Shown: positions 41,728 through 53,899, counted from the first letter of the stretch. The stretch: DNA of 64,000 nt from Azorinus chamasolen (GCA_963576725.1 OY755237.1:54039805-54103804), one strand, 5' to 3'. Notes: a model not told the origin generated them from the sequence alone. Numbers and translations are program-made.

Positions 41728-42154
41728 CTTTACTTGATAGAGACACCTTTTGAAGCCAAGACAAACAGTGTAGACCCAAATTAGGTTTGTAGGAGTCATC
41801 TGGTCAGGGTCTGCTCTGTTTGCTTATGAAGTTTAATACTTATTCAGTTTCTACCACGGCCAAAACCTGCCATCATTTCTTACATTAACCCTTTACTCCA
41901 TACATACACCTTTATATGCCCTTGCAGAGTAGACTCAGATCAGAAGGCTCCAATAGGAGCTGTCTGATCAGGGTCTGCTCTGTTTGCTTATGATATAATA
42001 TAGATATGATTATACAGTTTCTGCCGTGGCCAAAAATTCTTGTGTCCATTTGTTATTATGACAATTAACCTACTTAATAATATTAATGATGCCATTATTT
42101 GTTACATAAATATCCATGGAGTAAAGGGTTAATATTCATTAGGTAAAAGGTTAA
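41728..42154 (-). mobile_element. family A MITE containing a second family A MITE
   Basis: tcctttacttgatagagaca, core gtagacccaaattaggtttg, AT flank to catcatttcttaca; interrupted at TTAA by 41885-42132; resumes tattcattaggtaaaaggttaa. Confidence 0.8.
41885..42132 (-). mobile_element. family A MITE inserted at TTAA
   Basis: TTAA-CCCTTTACTCCATACA ... CATGGAGTAAAGGG-TTAA, complete copy with core and AT flank. The flanking TTAA pair (41885-41888, 42129-42132) is a target duplication within another A copy. Confidence 0.92.
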
Positions 42155-42477
42155 TTTATAAATTCTTATAAATTGCAGTCAAAATTTAGTTTGTTAGTCT
42201 TTGACTTTTATTGAGATATCGATAAAAAAAATTACCCAAAAAATATTGATAAACTCATTTCTAGCATGAGTGTTTTTTGCATACATACTTTTGAAATACA
42301 AGCATGTCCTCACATTTGCTCTTACCCCTGCTATTGAATTGCAGCAGTCATTTTCCTTATTTTAATTCATAATACCCTAATCACGGAAGAGACAACCAGT
42401 CTGCCCTTTCTACCAAATTGTACACCTGAATAGTTCAATTTAAGACCTTTGTTGTATCTTTGAATTAGACTGACATA

Positions 42478-42536
42478 GTAGCAAATAGTGAAGACCTCTT
42501 TCAGGAGCTGTTTGATCTGGGTCTGCACTATTTGCC
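42478..42536. repeat. family K palindrome
   Basis: tagcaaatagtgaagacctc ... ctgggtctgcactatttgcc. Confidence 0.5.
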
Positions 42537-42636
42537 AAAGTTTGTCTGTCCGAATACTTAAGGTACTGTAAAATGGCAATAATCTGAGGACTGTCAGAAA
42601 CTGAGAAAATGCTCGGATTGCCGCTACTCTCAGATT

Positions 42637-43680
42637 ACTGTAAAACATGTTATATTCGCGTCATGATTATTTCGCGTAAACGTGATTTTGTATTAATTCG
42701 CGTCATGATGATTTCGCTACGGTGTCCATCTCGCTAAATTAACTTAACGGAAATAGACTTGTATAAAACTCTGCCGAACGCTGTAAAAAGTGCAAAGAAT
42801 AAATTTCTGCCGAATGTATGTAACTGCCGTCGGCAATTTAGGGGGTATCAATCGATAATTTATAGCATGCGTTAAAGCCTGTGTTTACGAGTATTCAATT
42901 TTGTAATTGTTTTGAGAACTTTACCCAAAACTCGGATGTATGGCACAGCGTGACACACCGGTCTACTGATGAAATGGTGGAAATGTAAGCAACAAAGTTA
43001 CTACTCATTTATTACTTCGGGGTCTAATTTGGATCAAACCTGTCTGCAAAAGAAATGGTTATCACGATTTGTCCATTATGAGGCTAAAGGTTAAATCAGT
43101 GCCCCTATTAAAGACTTGGGCGGTAAACGTGTGAAAATAAATTGACAAATTTGTGTATACGTGTTGATCTGTTAAACGCTGCTTGGCATAAACCGGTATT
43201 AAATAGTCAAAATGAGTGAATTGTTTTTCACAAACACATAGTCAAACCTGTTTAAAAATTCCGTAATTGTACAAAAACAACCAGATGTTATCTACGACAA
43301 TTTACCACTTGCCGTACATGTATACATGTATGTATATAAGAGTTACTTCCCTTTTCACGGAGATCAATGAAGAATAGAAACATTCTTCCATTTTTCGGTC
43401 TGTATTTTTTATTTAAACACTTTTTTGTTTACTAAACAAAATGTATGGAAGCAATACACTTGATCCAACATTTTTGTTGAACGAAGAATGTTATTAATGC
43501 AGAAAACACATGGACGACGACGTGATAAATCTGACCATATTCCGGATATACCGATTTCGGACGTTACTCCTTTTTATACTTGTTACTGATTTATTAGCGA
43601 AAATATTGAATTCGCGGGGCAACGCATTCGCGAATTAGCGCGAAATATATATTGTCGCTAATAAAACCTGTTTTACAGTA
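42637..43680. mobile_element. TA-flanked inverted-repeat element, ~1.04 kb, CpG-rich
   Basis: Starts at about ctgtaaaacatgttatattc and ends taataaaacctgttttacag-TA. Near both ends are repeated ttcgcg motifs (ttcgcgtcatgatgatttcgc; ttcgcgaattagcgcgaaat). No ORF of note. Confidence 0.65.
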
Positions 43681-44497
43681 TCTATGAAATCATACTTTGT
43701 GGATCTGACAAATCTATCATATAGCGTATGCACGTACCTGTGCTTTTTGTCAGCAGAATGCTCAAAAGTTAATTAATATGTTTGCGTATTTTTAAACAGT
43801 CTTGTTCAACCAGATGCTTGCTATGAGAGATCAACATTCTTTTTATATCAGACGAATAAAGCCAAATGTCCTGATTATTAATTAATTTTCACCACCTGAT
43901 CAACTTGCCCTGATTTTCCTGATCTCAAAACGCATAGGAGCGAAGCAACGTTGTTAACATCCACAATTAAATGAAATGTCGACAAATAGAAAATTAGGAA
44001 ACTAAAATCCATTAGTATAAGGATATAACCTACGACTGTTCAGAGACATATACATACATGTCTCTGGAATGTTTCATGTCTAATGGTTTGAAACAAATTC
44101 TAGGTTTATTGTGAAGGCTGCCTTACAAACTACAGTGAAACTTCGGTTGCAGCTTTGAATATTATTTAACATTATCACTTATATAAGATTGTAAATGTTG
44201 AACTCCCAATTACTGCCTACTTACATGTATACTGTTGACCCTGTGTTATTCACACACAGTTGCAAAACAAACACAGTGCCGCCCCTAATTGCTGGGGGCA
44301 CCCCGAGTCGTGAGACATCAATTAAGCAAGTATGATAAATCGACTTCGATGTGTCCGCTATGCGTGCTCGGATTAGGCAAGTAATTTAATGGAGCAACTG
44401 ATTGATTATCAAAACTCTGATTACACTGTACATTGTTGTATTAAAGTAATAGATTTCATGTCTCGACCATACAAATTCCCTTGGATTAGACCATATA

Positions 44498-45797
44498 CAG
44501 TCGAGTCCCGGTTATTCGAAGTGCCGGGGACCAGCAATTCATTTCGAATAAGGCATGTGTTTGAATGAGCCAACTAATTTTGAAAGTATACGAAGACTTC
44601 GTGTCGAGTCTAGAGACGGTCCCGATACCTACACACATATGGTTTTAAAGGAAGATTTCGGTTATTTAAGCACAAATGAAGAGCATTTGTGTCAAGACAT
44701 GTAATAAAAACAACTTGTTTGCATCATAAACTGTCATTATATCAACAAAATTGACTTAATAAAAGGAAAACAAGTGTTATGCATAACGTAACTTACATGT
44801 ACATGAATGAAATAAGCACAGCTAAATCCGAGCGAATATCACTACAGTAAAGAATCATCATCGGCTTACACATGTGTGTACTGCAGTTTGGTCTGGGTGT
44901 AAACTTTTTAACATTATATGAAGCCTTTTTAAAAGATTTTTTTAAATACTAATGAGGCAATCATTAAAAATCATATAGGAGATCGTTATCAGTCAATTTC
45001 CAGGTGTAAATATAGCACTGAATTGATTCCAAAAATGCCGAGTTTCTTAGCATGGTTTAGAGAGTACCCTGTGTAATTTTCACATCATAACACATTTTGC
45101 TGTCGCAGACTCAACACACTGCAGGTGGCTGACCTAATTCTGCCAAATATAAGCATAAACACCAATTTCCTGTGTTAATTCCTGGGCTTCATGGTTCAGT
45201 AAAGTAAACGTGTTTGTCTCATATGTAATTATCCTTTGACAATGGCTACTCCTTGAAACAAGAAATGCAGTGCAGTTTAACTTCGAACTAAAATGGTAGA
45301 ATTTCTGTGTGAAAAGGCCCTTTTCAAAATTTGTGTTCTGGAATACAAGGATAAATATAGTTGGTTCAACGGCATAAGGTAAGACTTTATTCATAATCCT
45401 TTAATACCAAATTACTGAAAAAACCCTAATAATGGCAATTAAATCACGAATCTAACACACAACGCAGTAAGGCCGAGTTTTACCATGTCGGTAATTACGA
45501 TAAATTGACACCTTATTGTTTGACAGGGTTTTCAATATGGCGCTGATCGTCTGTGTTCGCTGGTCCTTAATCCATGTTTGTCTACACCTTCGGATTATAG
45601 GTGTGAAAAGCAAAGGTAAACATATATGCGGGACAAAATATGACTTCGAGTAAGGCCGGGTTTTCGGATGACACGAATTTGAATAATCCAAAATATTTAA
45701 CATAGAAATAAGAAGGATGGAGATCGGGACTGACACCATGCTTCGAATAACACCGGGTCTTCGGATGAGAGGTGTTTGAATAACCGGGACTTGACTG
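44498..45797. mobile_element. TA-flanked inverted-repeat element, 1,300 bp
   Basis: TA-CAGTCGAGTCCCGGTTATTC and the inverse of TTGAATAACCGGGACTTGACTG-TA match over about 24 bases (one change in the first ten), with TA on both sides. Additional partial copies of the terminus (taaggccgggttttcggatg, acaccgggtcttcggatgag) lie near the right end. Tc1/mariner-pogo-type non-autonomous element by its ends (inference). Confidence 0.78.
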
Positions 45798-45906
45798 TAC
45801 TTGGAAAATCGCTCCTCGGATTATCACCGTTTTACTGTAATTATAGTATTTGGTCAAATGAAATAATTTACCCTGGTTCTTTCACTGAAATACATTTATT
45901 TGGGTA

Positions 45907-46101
45907 CAGTAAAAACTTGATACAACGTAATTTTAGTAATGAAGAATTTATGTCTTGTAGGCAGGTGGCTGCTTGCAGGGGGAACGTCATGTAGAGAGCT
46001 CCTAGAGGAGCTTTCTGCGTGACTTTCACTCTGCATTAGGCTGCCACCTGTGTTAAAGATCAATAATGGTATTTATGTAAGTGTTTGAATAGTTATTACT
46101 G
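45907..46101. mobile_element. family C MITE
   Basis: TA-CAGTAAAAACTTGATACAA to agttattactg-TA; core with apex gctcctagaggagc. Confidence 0.78.
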
Positions 46102-46542
46102 TATATAAATCTAGTCGAAAGAAATCACAAATTCCTACGTTATAACAGGTCATATTAGTTTGGTGGCAGAAGTGGGATCTACTACCATTGTGTGTCTTGG
46201 AATGGTTTCTCTTCTGTTTTCTTCTCCTATGGGTGAATGCATGTCAGATTGGATTGTAAAGCATTGTTCTCTTTAAAATAAAGAAAAAGATTATCCTCTT
46301 GATAAGAGAATAATCTTTACATGGTTATTTTCAATGGGAGGCTGTGGCTTTTAGAGTTTCTGTAGTAATAGAATAGTATTGTTAGAATGTCTAACATTTT
46401 AATGCTAATATGTAAGATGAGTTTTTAGGTTTTGAAAGCTTTGCATTTTGGAGAGAGGGAGCTTTGCATGAATAATGATTCATTTCATCAACTAAGAAAA
46501 AGAATAGCAACAGTCAGGTAGGAGATGTGGTACCACATGTAC

Positions 46543-46622
46543 TGGCATTTGAAAACAGTGTACACCCAGATCAGAGGGTGCCTAGAAGAACACTCTGGTC
46601 AGGGTCAGCACTATTTGTCATT
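46543..46622. repeat. family K palindrome
   Basis: gaaaacagtgtacacccaga ... tcagggtcagcactatttgt. Confidence 0.5.
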
Positions 46623-46624
46623 CA

Positions 46625-47200
46625 AAATCCTCGAACAAGTTTAAGCCTTTCATATTTAGTGGACTCTACATATGATGAGCTACTGGTATTCCATTCTAAA
46701 AATTCAGCCTTTAAAAAGATCAGAAAAAATATGTATCATAGTCATTTAAGATTGATTTTTTTGTGGAACAATTAGATATTAAGTACTAGATGGTGAACAT
46801 TTTTGTCAGAGGATATGTGTGTTCTGGAGAATGTTTCATACATATTTTCCCCCAGTAAAACTAGTCCAAAAACCATATAATAAACAAGTCAAGAACATTC
46901 CTTGAATTTATATTTTTACATGTTTCCAAAAAAAAGCATTTCTCCATTAACAGTATCATTGCTTTGTTTGGGGCTCAGGTAATTTGAAGTGTGCTTTTAG
47001 TCAGTTTTGAACAAAGCAAACACGCTTCATCTTAACATATTTTAGTGTTCTCTTAGCCTGAACTAACTGCAGAAAGCTGCTTTATACTATACAGTAGAAC
47101 TAGAGTCTTTATCCCTATTTGGCCCTATGTGTCTTAACATGGAATATTATTTTGGAACCTGAAATTCAAAATTGATTGAACATCTATTGAAGATTTCATT
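46625..47200. other. intron sequence without recognised features
   Basis: No exon, tandem repeat or MITE seen; a short inverted pair gtgtgcttttagtcag / acaaagcaaacacgctt near 46990-47030 only. Confidence 0.45.
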
Positions 47201-47203
47201 GTC

Positions 47204-47468
47204 TTAACCTTTGACCTGATTAATATTCATGCAATATGCAGTCCATCCATTATGAATATAAATATAATTCTTATATTACTAAATATAAAATAAATTTATT
47301 ACCTACACAAACAGTAGATAATATTGTAAGATGACAGAGCAGACCATGTTCAGACAGTTCCTACAGGAGCTATCTGATCTGGGTCTACTTTGTTTGCAAG
47401 AGCTGTCTAAACAGAGTCAGCTCAGTCTGCAGAGGCATTAAAATGAATTATCAGGTAATGGGTTAGAT
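47204..47468 (+). mobile_element. family A MITE, rearranged core
   Basis: TTAA-CCTTTGACCTGATTAAT start, AT-rich insertion, core apex ttcctacaggagc, an extra half core, end caggtaatgggtta. Confidence 0.65.
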
Positions 47469-47486
47469 GAAAATTGATTTCTTTTT

Positions 47487-49520
47487 ATGCCCCCCAGATC
47501 AAATCTGGGGGGCATATTGTTTTTGCCCTGTCTGTTTGTCCGTTTGTCTGTTTGTCAGCAACTTTAACATTGGTCATAATTTTTGAGCCAGTACAGATAG
47601 CAACTTGATATTTGGCATGCATATGTATCTCATAAAGCCGCACATTTTGAGGGGTGACACGTCAAGGTCAAGGTCATCATTCAAGGTCAGAGGTCAAATA
47701 TATGGGTCAAATCACCGACTTTAACATTGGCCATAACTTTTGGACCAGTACAGATAGAGACTTGATATTTGGCATGCTTGTGTATCTCATGAAGCTGCAC
47801 ATTTTGAGGGGTGACATGTCAAGGTCATCCTTCAGGGTCAAAGGTCAAATGGTCTGTTTTTTTGGCTGTAACTTTAACGCAACCTTAACATTGGTCATAA
47901 CGTTTGAGCCAGTACAGATAGAGACTTGATATTTGGCATGCATATGTATCTCATAAAGCCGCACATTTTGAGGGGTGACATGTCAAGGTCAAGGTCATCC
48001 TTCAAGGTCAGAGGTCAAATATATGGGTCAAATCACCGACTTTAACATTGACCATAACCTTTGGACCTGTACAGATAGAGACTTGATATTTGGCATGCTT
48101 GTGTATCTCATGACGCTGTTCATTTTGAGGGGTGACATGTCAAGGTCATCCTTCAGGGTCAAAGGTCAAATTGTCTGTTTCTTTGTCTGTAACTTTAACA
48201 TTGGTCATAACTTTTGAGCCAGTACAGCTAGTGACTTGATATTTGGCATGCATATGTATCTCATAAAGCTACACATTTTGAGGGGTGAAATGTCAAGGTC
48301 AAGGTCATCCTTCAAGGTCAGAGGTAAAATATATGGGTCAAATCACTGTGATTAACATTGGCCATGACTTTTGGATCAGTAGAGATAGAGACTTGATATT
48401 TGGCATGCTTGTGCATCTCATGAAGCTGCACATTTTGAGGGGTGACATGTCAATGTCATTCTTCAGGGTCAAAGGTCAAATTGTCTGTTTGTTTGTCTGT
48501 AACTTTTACATTGGTCATAACTTTGAGCCAGTACAGATAGAGACTTGATATTTGGCATGCATATGTATCTCATAAAGCCGCACATTTTGAGGTGTGACAT
48601 GTCAAGGTCACCCTTAAAGGTCAGAGGTCAAACATATGGGTCAAATCACTGACTTTAACATTGGCCATAACTTTGAACCAGTACAGATAGAGACTTGATA
48701 TTTGGCATGCTTGTGTATCTCATGCAGCTGCACAGTTTGAGGGGTGACATGTCAAGGTCAAGGTCACCCTTAAAGGTCAGAGGTCAAACATATGGGTCAA
48801 ATCACCGACTTTAACATTTGCCATAACTTTTGAACCAATAGAGATAGAGTCTTGATATTTGGTATGCATGTGTATCTCATGAAGCTGCACATTTTGAGGG
48901 GCAACATGTCAAGGTAAAGGTCATCTTTTAGGGTCAAAGGTCACCGACTTTAACATTGGCCATAACTTTTGAACCTGTAGATACAGACTTGACATTTGGT
49001 ATGCATGTGTATCTCATGAAGCTGCACAGTTTGGGGGTGACATGTCAAGGTCAAGGTCATCTTTCAGGGTCAAAGGTCACCGACTTTAACATTGGCCATA
49101 ACTTTTGAACCAGTAGAGATACAGACTTGATAGTTGATATACATGTGTTTCTCATTTGGCTGCACAGTTTGAGGGGTGACATGTCAAGGTCATCTTTGAA
49201 GGTCAAATGTCATTAACATTGGCCATAACGTTTGAACCAGTAGATATACACCCTTGATACTGGTATGCATGTGTATCTCATGAAGCCGCACAGTTTGAGG
49301 GGTGACATGTCAAGGTCAAGGTCATCATTCATGGTCAAAGGTTACCAACTTTTAACATTGGCCATAACTTTTGAACCATTAGAGATACAGACTTGATATT
49401 TGGTATGCATGTGTACCCCATGAAGCTGCACAGTTTGAGGGGTGACATGTCAAGATCAAGGTCATCCTTCAGGGTCAAATATCATATCGAGGGGGCATAG
49501 TGTTTCACAAACACATCTTG
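47487..49520. repeat. 'ggggcatattg' element with ~150-bp tandem units and AGGTCA arrays
   Basis: Head atgccccccagatcaaatct ggggggcat (inverted), (GTTTGTCC)n run, then about 13 units of aactttaacattggccataac / cagatagagacttgatattt / ggggtgacatgtcaaggtca. Tail gagggggcatagtgtttcac aaacacatcttg. ORFs of 80-91 codons inside are repeat-driven. Confidence 0.88.
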
Positions 49521-49524
49521 TTTT

Positions 49525-49990
49525 ACATTATAGATTTTGTTAGAATTATTATTAATTTAGGGAATTTGTGAAAGAATTATATACACATAAAAATATTTTT
49601 TTAAAAAAGTAGTGTTAAGACACACGAGGAGCCATAGGTCTAAATTGTAGGTTTACTTTCTTCCTTTAAGCATTTTTTAACAAAAAATATCTTTAATTAT
49701 ATTATGTATTGAATAAATTAAATCAATATACATTTGTATTATTTTACCTTTATCTGTACATAAATATTTTCATAGTAGATGGAATATTATAACTTTATAT
49801 TAAAAAACTGTAATGTTCTCTATGGACTTGTTTCACTGCATGCAAAATTAGATTTTATTTCTTAGCATAAGTAAAAATTAAAGTGGCATTTTTAGATTTT
49901 TAAGTATAGAAAGCCTGTATATTCACAGTACATGTACATGTATACAAGTTATATTATATTCATGTGTGATTATTTTTCTTCCCGCATGCT
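49525..49990. other. AT-rich intron without recognised features
   Basis: Nothing seen before the pyrimidine tract of the acceptor at 50001. Confidence 0.5.
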
Positions 49991-50001
49991 TTCCTCTCTA
50001 G

Positions 50002-50022
50002 AACCAGTGGCTCAACCTGAGG
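50002..50022 (+). CDS. ADGB: androglobin micro-exon (21 nt)
   Basis: Acceptor ttcctctctag ends at 50001 (good pyrimidine tract); donor gtatgt begins at 50023. It encodes QPVAQPEG across its junctions, phase 1 on both sides, so it can be included or skipped in frame. The composition matches the flanking linker exons. At this length the evidence is only splice signals plus phase fit. Confidence 0.5.
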
Positions 50023-50274
50023 GTATGTAATCAAATATTTGATTGGTTACAATATCTTAGAGTAGTCACAGTCGTGCAATTTGATTGGCCAAGGGGGAAA
50101 AATGAAATACTTATTTGAGTTGCTTGAGAAATTGTTTAGTTTGAAAAAAGTTTGAAAAGTGAAATTATTTTCATTGGTTATTGAGGAAGTTTTTATGAAA
50201 ACAGTTTTCTGATTGGTTGATGTAGCAATGTGGGCGTGTTTGGGTGTGCACAACTTCTCTGAGGATTAAACAAA

Positions 50275-50530
50275 TGTGTGAGAAGCATTATTTCTGTGAT
50301 TTTTTACCTTTCCACAATGAACATTTATGCATGAATTGATCACATGAATATTCAGTAACTTAATTTTTTTTAATGTATTAAAATTTACAATTATATTTTG
50401 GCATAGGTCAGAGCTATATAAATCCATAAGCATACAAAGCAGGAATTGATCAGACAGCTCCTTTAGGAGCAGTCTGATCTGGGTGTACTCTGTTTGCAAA
50501 GTCATTTATATGAAGGAAAGGTTTGATTTT
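50275..50530 (+). mobile_element. family A MITE
   Basis: gatttttttacctttccaca, AT flank, gcatacaaagcaggaattga core with apex gctcctttaggagc, end gaaggaaaggttt. Confidence 0.65.
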
Positions 50531-50696
50531 ATGATGTCTGGCTAACTTAGGAACAAAATTTTAGTTTGTGTCAGCCCAGAAGAAACAGGATGCAAAGCAA
50601 AACTTTTTCATGGTTTAATACTTGGTGACCATCATCAACTCTTTTCCTGCTGAAAAAAGGAATGTCAACTAAACCCTTTACTCCATGAATATATAA

Positions 50697-51155
50697 TGAG
50701 TCTTGTGAGGGGGCTCTCTCCGGCCTCATGTGTCGTGCGATGTACCCAGGGCTTAGCAGTTGTTCATAGGAAAATCTTTTAACATCTTCTTCTCTAAAAT
50801 CACAAAGCCTAGAGCTTTGCTATTTAGTATGTAGCATCATCTAATGGTTCTTTACAAAGATTGTTCAAATTATGACCCCCGGACCAAAAATGGCCCCGCC
50901 CCGGGGCTTATCAGTTTTTCATAGGAAAAATCATCTTCTCTGAAACTGTAAGGTCTAGACCTTTGATATTTGGTGTAAAGCATCACCTAATAGTCCTCTA
51001 TCAAGATTGATCAAATTTAAACCTCAGGGCCTAAAATGATTGCCCTTGGTTTCATATTGACCCCAATCTGTAGCTGTTTTTACATAGAAATACAGTGTAT
51101 GCATAAGTCTACAGTAACTAGGTGAGCGATTAAGGGCCATCATGGCCCTATTGTC
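50697..51155. repeat. 'agctcacctgag' repeat, diverged copy
   Basis: gaggtctagacctttgatat-like units, ttgttcaaattatgaccccc and tail gggccatcatggccctattg. It follows the left end of an A element (aaccctttactccatgaata at 50673). Confidence 0.5.
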
Positions 51156-51694
51156 TTATTTTATCTGGGCCATAACTCTCATGGACAGATTTCAATATAA
51201 GCAGGCTTAGTTGCAAGTATCACTTTTTAACCTTTTTTATTGTCAAGGCAATAACTTCAGTATGCATGGACAGATTTCAATATAATTTGGCACATGTCTT
51301 AGTCATGAGTAAACAGTGTGTCATAAACAAGAAACGTAACTCTAGCGTCACCTATTGTTAATCATCTCCATTTTTTTCCAATATAATTTTTTTCTGCAGA
51401 AGGGCACAACATGCTGCCTGTGATCACCTAGTTAAATGTTTATGGGTGTGTTTGTTTCATATGGCTTATTTTGGTTTGACATTATCAATCTAGTGGAAAA
51501 TGTCTACACTGAGTAATGCCAATCAAATCGTGCTTAGTGGGATAAGGGTTAATATTTATTTTTAGATCTGTCTTTATCATAAAAGGCATGAGCAAATTGT
51601 ATAATGCTTTTGATGTAATCTTGAGGAACTAGTTTGGTTATGGTGTTGAAGTCTGTCAATGAAACCAGTGTGATGAATAAATACAGTAAAGGGA

Positions 51695-51905
51695 GTTAAC
51701 TCTTTACTCCATGAATATTGATGTAAAATATAACGATGTCATGAATGTTAATTATATTAATCTTTAATTTCTAAATGGCATATTAAGGCATGACATTTTT
51801 TCAAATCCAGAAATTATTGAATCACATCTATATTATTCTAAAAGCAAACAGAGCAGACTCTGATAAGACTGCTCTAGATCTACTCTGTTTGCATGAAAGA
51901 GTGTA
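51695..51905 (+). mobile_element. family A MITE, core apex deleted
   Basis: gttaactctttactccatga, AT flank, core gcagactctgataagactgc tctagatctactctg. Confidence 0.72.
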
Positions 51906-51911
51906 GGGCTT

Positions 51912-52158
51912 AGCACTTTCCCTAATACATATTCATGTAAGAAATAATGACATCATGGTTATTAATTAGATTAATTTTTATAATGACATGAACAAGACAT
52001 TTTTCACTGGCTCAGTAAGAAACTGTAGAATCAGATCTATATTATACATAAGCAAACAGAGCAGACCCTGATCAGACAGCTATTACAGGAGTTGTCTGAT
52101 CTGGGTCTACTCTGTTTGCAAAGGTGTAAATAGGCGTATTCATGGAGTAAAGGGTTAA
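51912..52158 (+). mobile_element. family A MITE
   Basis: cactttccctaatacatatt start, complete core with apex gctattacaggagt, end catggagtaaagggttaa. Confidence 0.8.
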
Positions 52159-52179
52159 AGTACTCCGGTACAAAAGCAG

Positions 52180-52370
52180 AGCTACAGATAAAGGTGCGTA
52201 CACAAATACTAAAATCATCAATTCTGCACCCAACCCTATACTGTGACCAATATTTAGAATTGTCTCTTTGAGATGATTCTAAAGAGTGGTCACAGTCTAG
52301 GGTTTGGTTTGGTGGAGAAATAAAGGAGCTTTACTTGAAATTTTACGCATCTTGTCTGGACCACTGCAAT
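52180..52370. mobile_element. family D palindromic MITE
   Basis: agagctacagataaaggtgc to acgcatcttgtctggaccac; apex tgtctctttgagatgattc. Confidence 0.78.
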
Positions 52371-52559
52371 AGGATTCCTATAGATGTTGTATTATATGTA
52401 CATAGCTGTTCTTATCCCTAGTGGTAGATATGCATGACATTTAGAGTTCTGTCATAGTCCTCGATCAGTAGACATTGATGTTCAAAAAGATAATAGATTC
52501 TATTAATCGGGTATTACACAGATTGGCTGTCAATTCTTATTCACTCTTTACTTGTAATC

Positions 52560-53360
52560 AGCTGTTACCAGATGATCATTCAAATAAGAAATAATTATAC
52601 TTTGATATGAGGTGAATTTTTATAATGGCATACAAACACAGGGCCTTTCAGCCATGTCAAAAACTGTGGAATCAGATTTTTATACACCCGTTTGAAAATG
52701 GGACGTATTATAGAATGACGCTGTCTGTCTGTCCTTCCGCCTGTCCGTCCGTCTGTCTGTAACATGTCTAACTCCAGTTGTGCTTGGTGGATCTTTCTCA
52801 TATTTCACCACAATGTTGATCTGGACATGCTACAGTAGCATGGGTGTTTCCCGGTACGTATATCCAAGGTCAAGGTCACACAATTGGACGTAGAATTTGT
52901 GTTTAGCAAATATGTTAACCTCAATTTGTCTGTCTGTAACATCTCTAACTCAAGTTCTGCTTGATGGATCCTTTTCAAATTTCACCACAATGTCAATTTG
53001 TCTGTCTGTAACATCTCTAACTCAAGTTCTGCTTGATGGATCCTTTTCAAATTTCACCACAATGTTTATCTGGACATGCTACAGTAGCATGGGTGTGTCC
53101 CGATACATATATCCAAGGTCAAGGTTGCACAATTGGACTTAGAATTTACGTTTAGCATTTGTGTTCAGCAAATATGTTAACCTCAATTCATGTTGAACAA
53201 GGCCTCGACGGGCCTATATTGTGCCCATTGGCACTCTTGATTATAATTCCATAAGCAAACACAGCAGACCCTGATCAGATGGTGACAACAGGGGCCATCT
53301 GATCTGGGTCTTTCTGTGTGCTAAGGTATCAAGTGGCGCCTATCCGGTAAATGGTTACAG
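52560..53360 (+). mobile_element. family A MITE split by a 'tacacccgtttg' repeat
   Basis: tgttaccagatgatcattca ... gtggaatcagattttt, insertion, then tataattccataagcaaaca at 53240, core with apex gtgacaacaggggcc, end ccggtaaatggtta. Confidence 0.7.
52683..53242. repeat. 'tacacccgtttg' repeat with internal duplication
   Basis: Head tacacccgtttgaaaatggg and gcctgtccgtccgtctgtct; tail aaggcctcgacgggcctata ttgtgcccattggcactcttg. An 80-90-base segment (tcaatttgtctgtctgtaac ...) is directly duplicated at 52920-53080. Confidence 0.7.
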
Positions 53361-53654
53361 ATAAGAAGAATATAAGCTGATCTCAGTCTACTATGTTTGC
53401 AAAATGTAAAATGGTGGAATTATCAAGTGATGGTTTAGAAAGTTCCAGATTTGTAGTTGGTAACTAACATTTTGATAGGTTTATAAAGTGTAAGGTATAT
53501 GAGTTGAAATATGAAAAAAATGTTCATGTTTTTGCTGTTGCTTATCTCAGTACTTTAAATCTTTTATTACAAACCTAGTATCCCTACCCCTGAGAAAATG
53601 GAGGAGTTAGCACTTTGTTTGTTGGTTTTTCCTGTCATTATGGAGGCTTAGTGC

Positions 53655-53867
53655 TTAACCCTTTCCTCCATAAATACGCCCTTCTGTTAAAGTCATCTGT
53701 TGAAACCATTGTGATAAATAGAGCATTTGCTCCATAGGAGCAAATGCTCTATTTATCACAATGGTTTCTATACTACACAATTTTCCTTTTTGCTAGTAAA
53801 TGCTCCTTTTGGGTAGATTTATTCAAAGAGGTTGTGTCTAAAAATAGCCTATCGAGGAAAGGGTTAT
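53655..53867 (+). mobile_element. family B MITE
   Basis: TTAA-CCCTTTCCTCCATAAAT start, perfect palindrome with apex gctccataggagc, end cgaggaaagggttat. Confidence 0.9.
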
Positions 53868-53899
53868 AACTCTGTTGTTTATGCTTTGTTATCTTCTTT

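Larger units (their letters stand above)
42566..45837. mobile_element. outer terminal-inverted-repeat element with nested insertions
   Basis: TA-CTGTAAAATGGCAATAATCT on the left and the inverse of GGATTATCACCGTTTTACTG-TA on the right match over about 27 bases with few changes. Inside are two further inverted-repeat elements (42637-43680, 44498-45797). No transposase recognised. Confidence 0.6.

Noticed and set aside
45452..45857. Overlapping 91- and 95-codon minus-strand ORFs as a transposase remnant
   Set aside because: They lie over repeated terminal sequences of the 1.3-kb element; no catalytic motif or HTH pattern is visible.
47654..48548. Three similar plus-strand ORFs of 80-91 codons
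   Set aside because: Read through the array units of the 'ggggcatattg' element; similarity between them is due to repeat structure.
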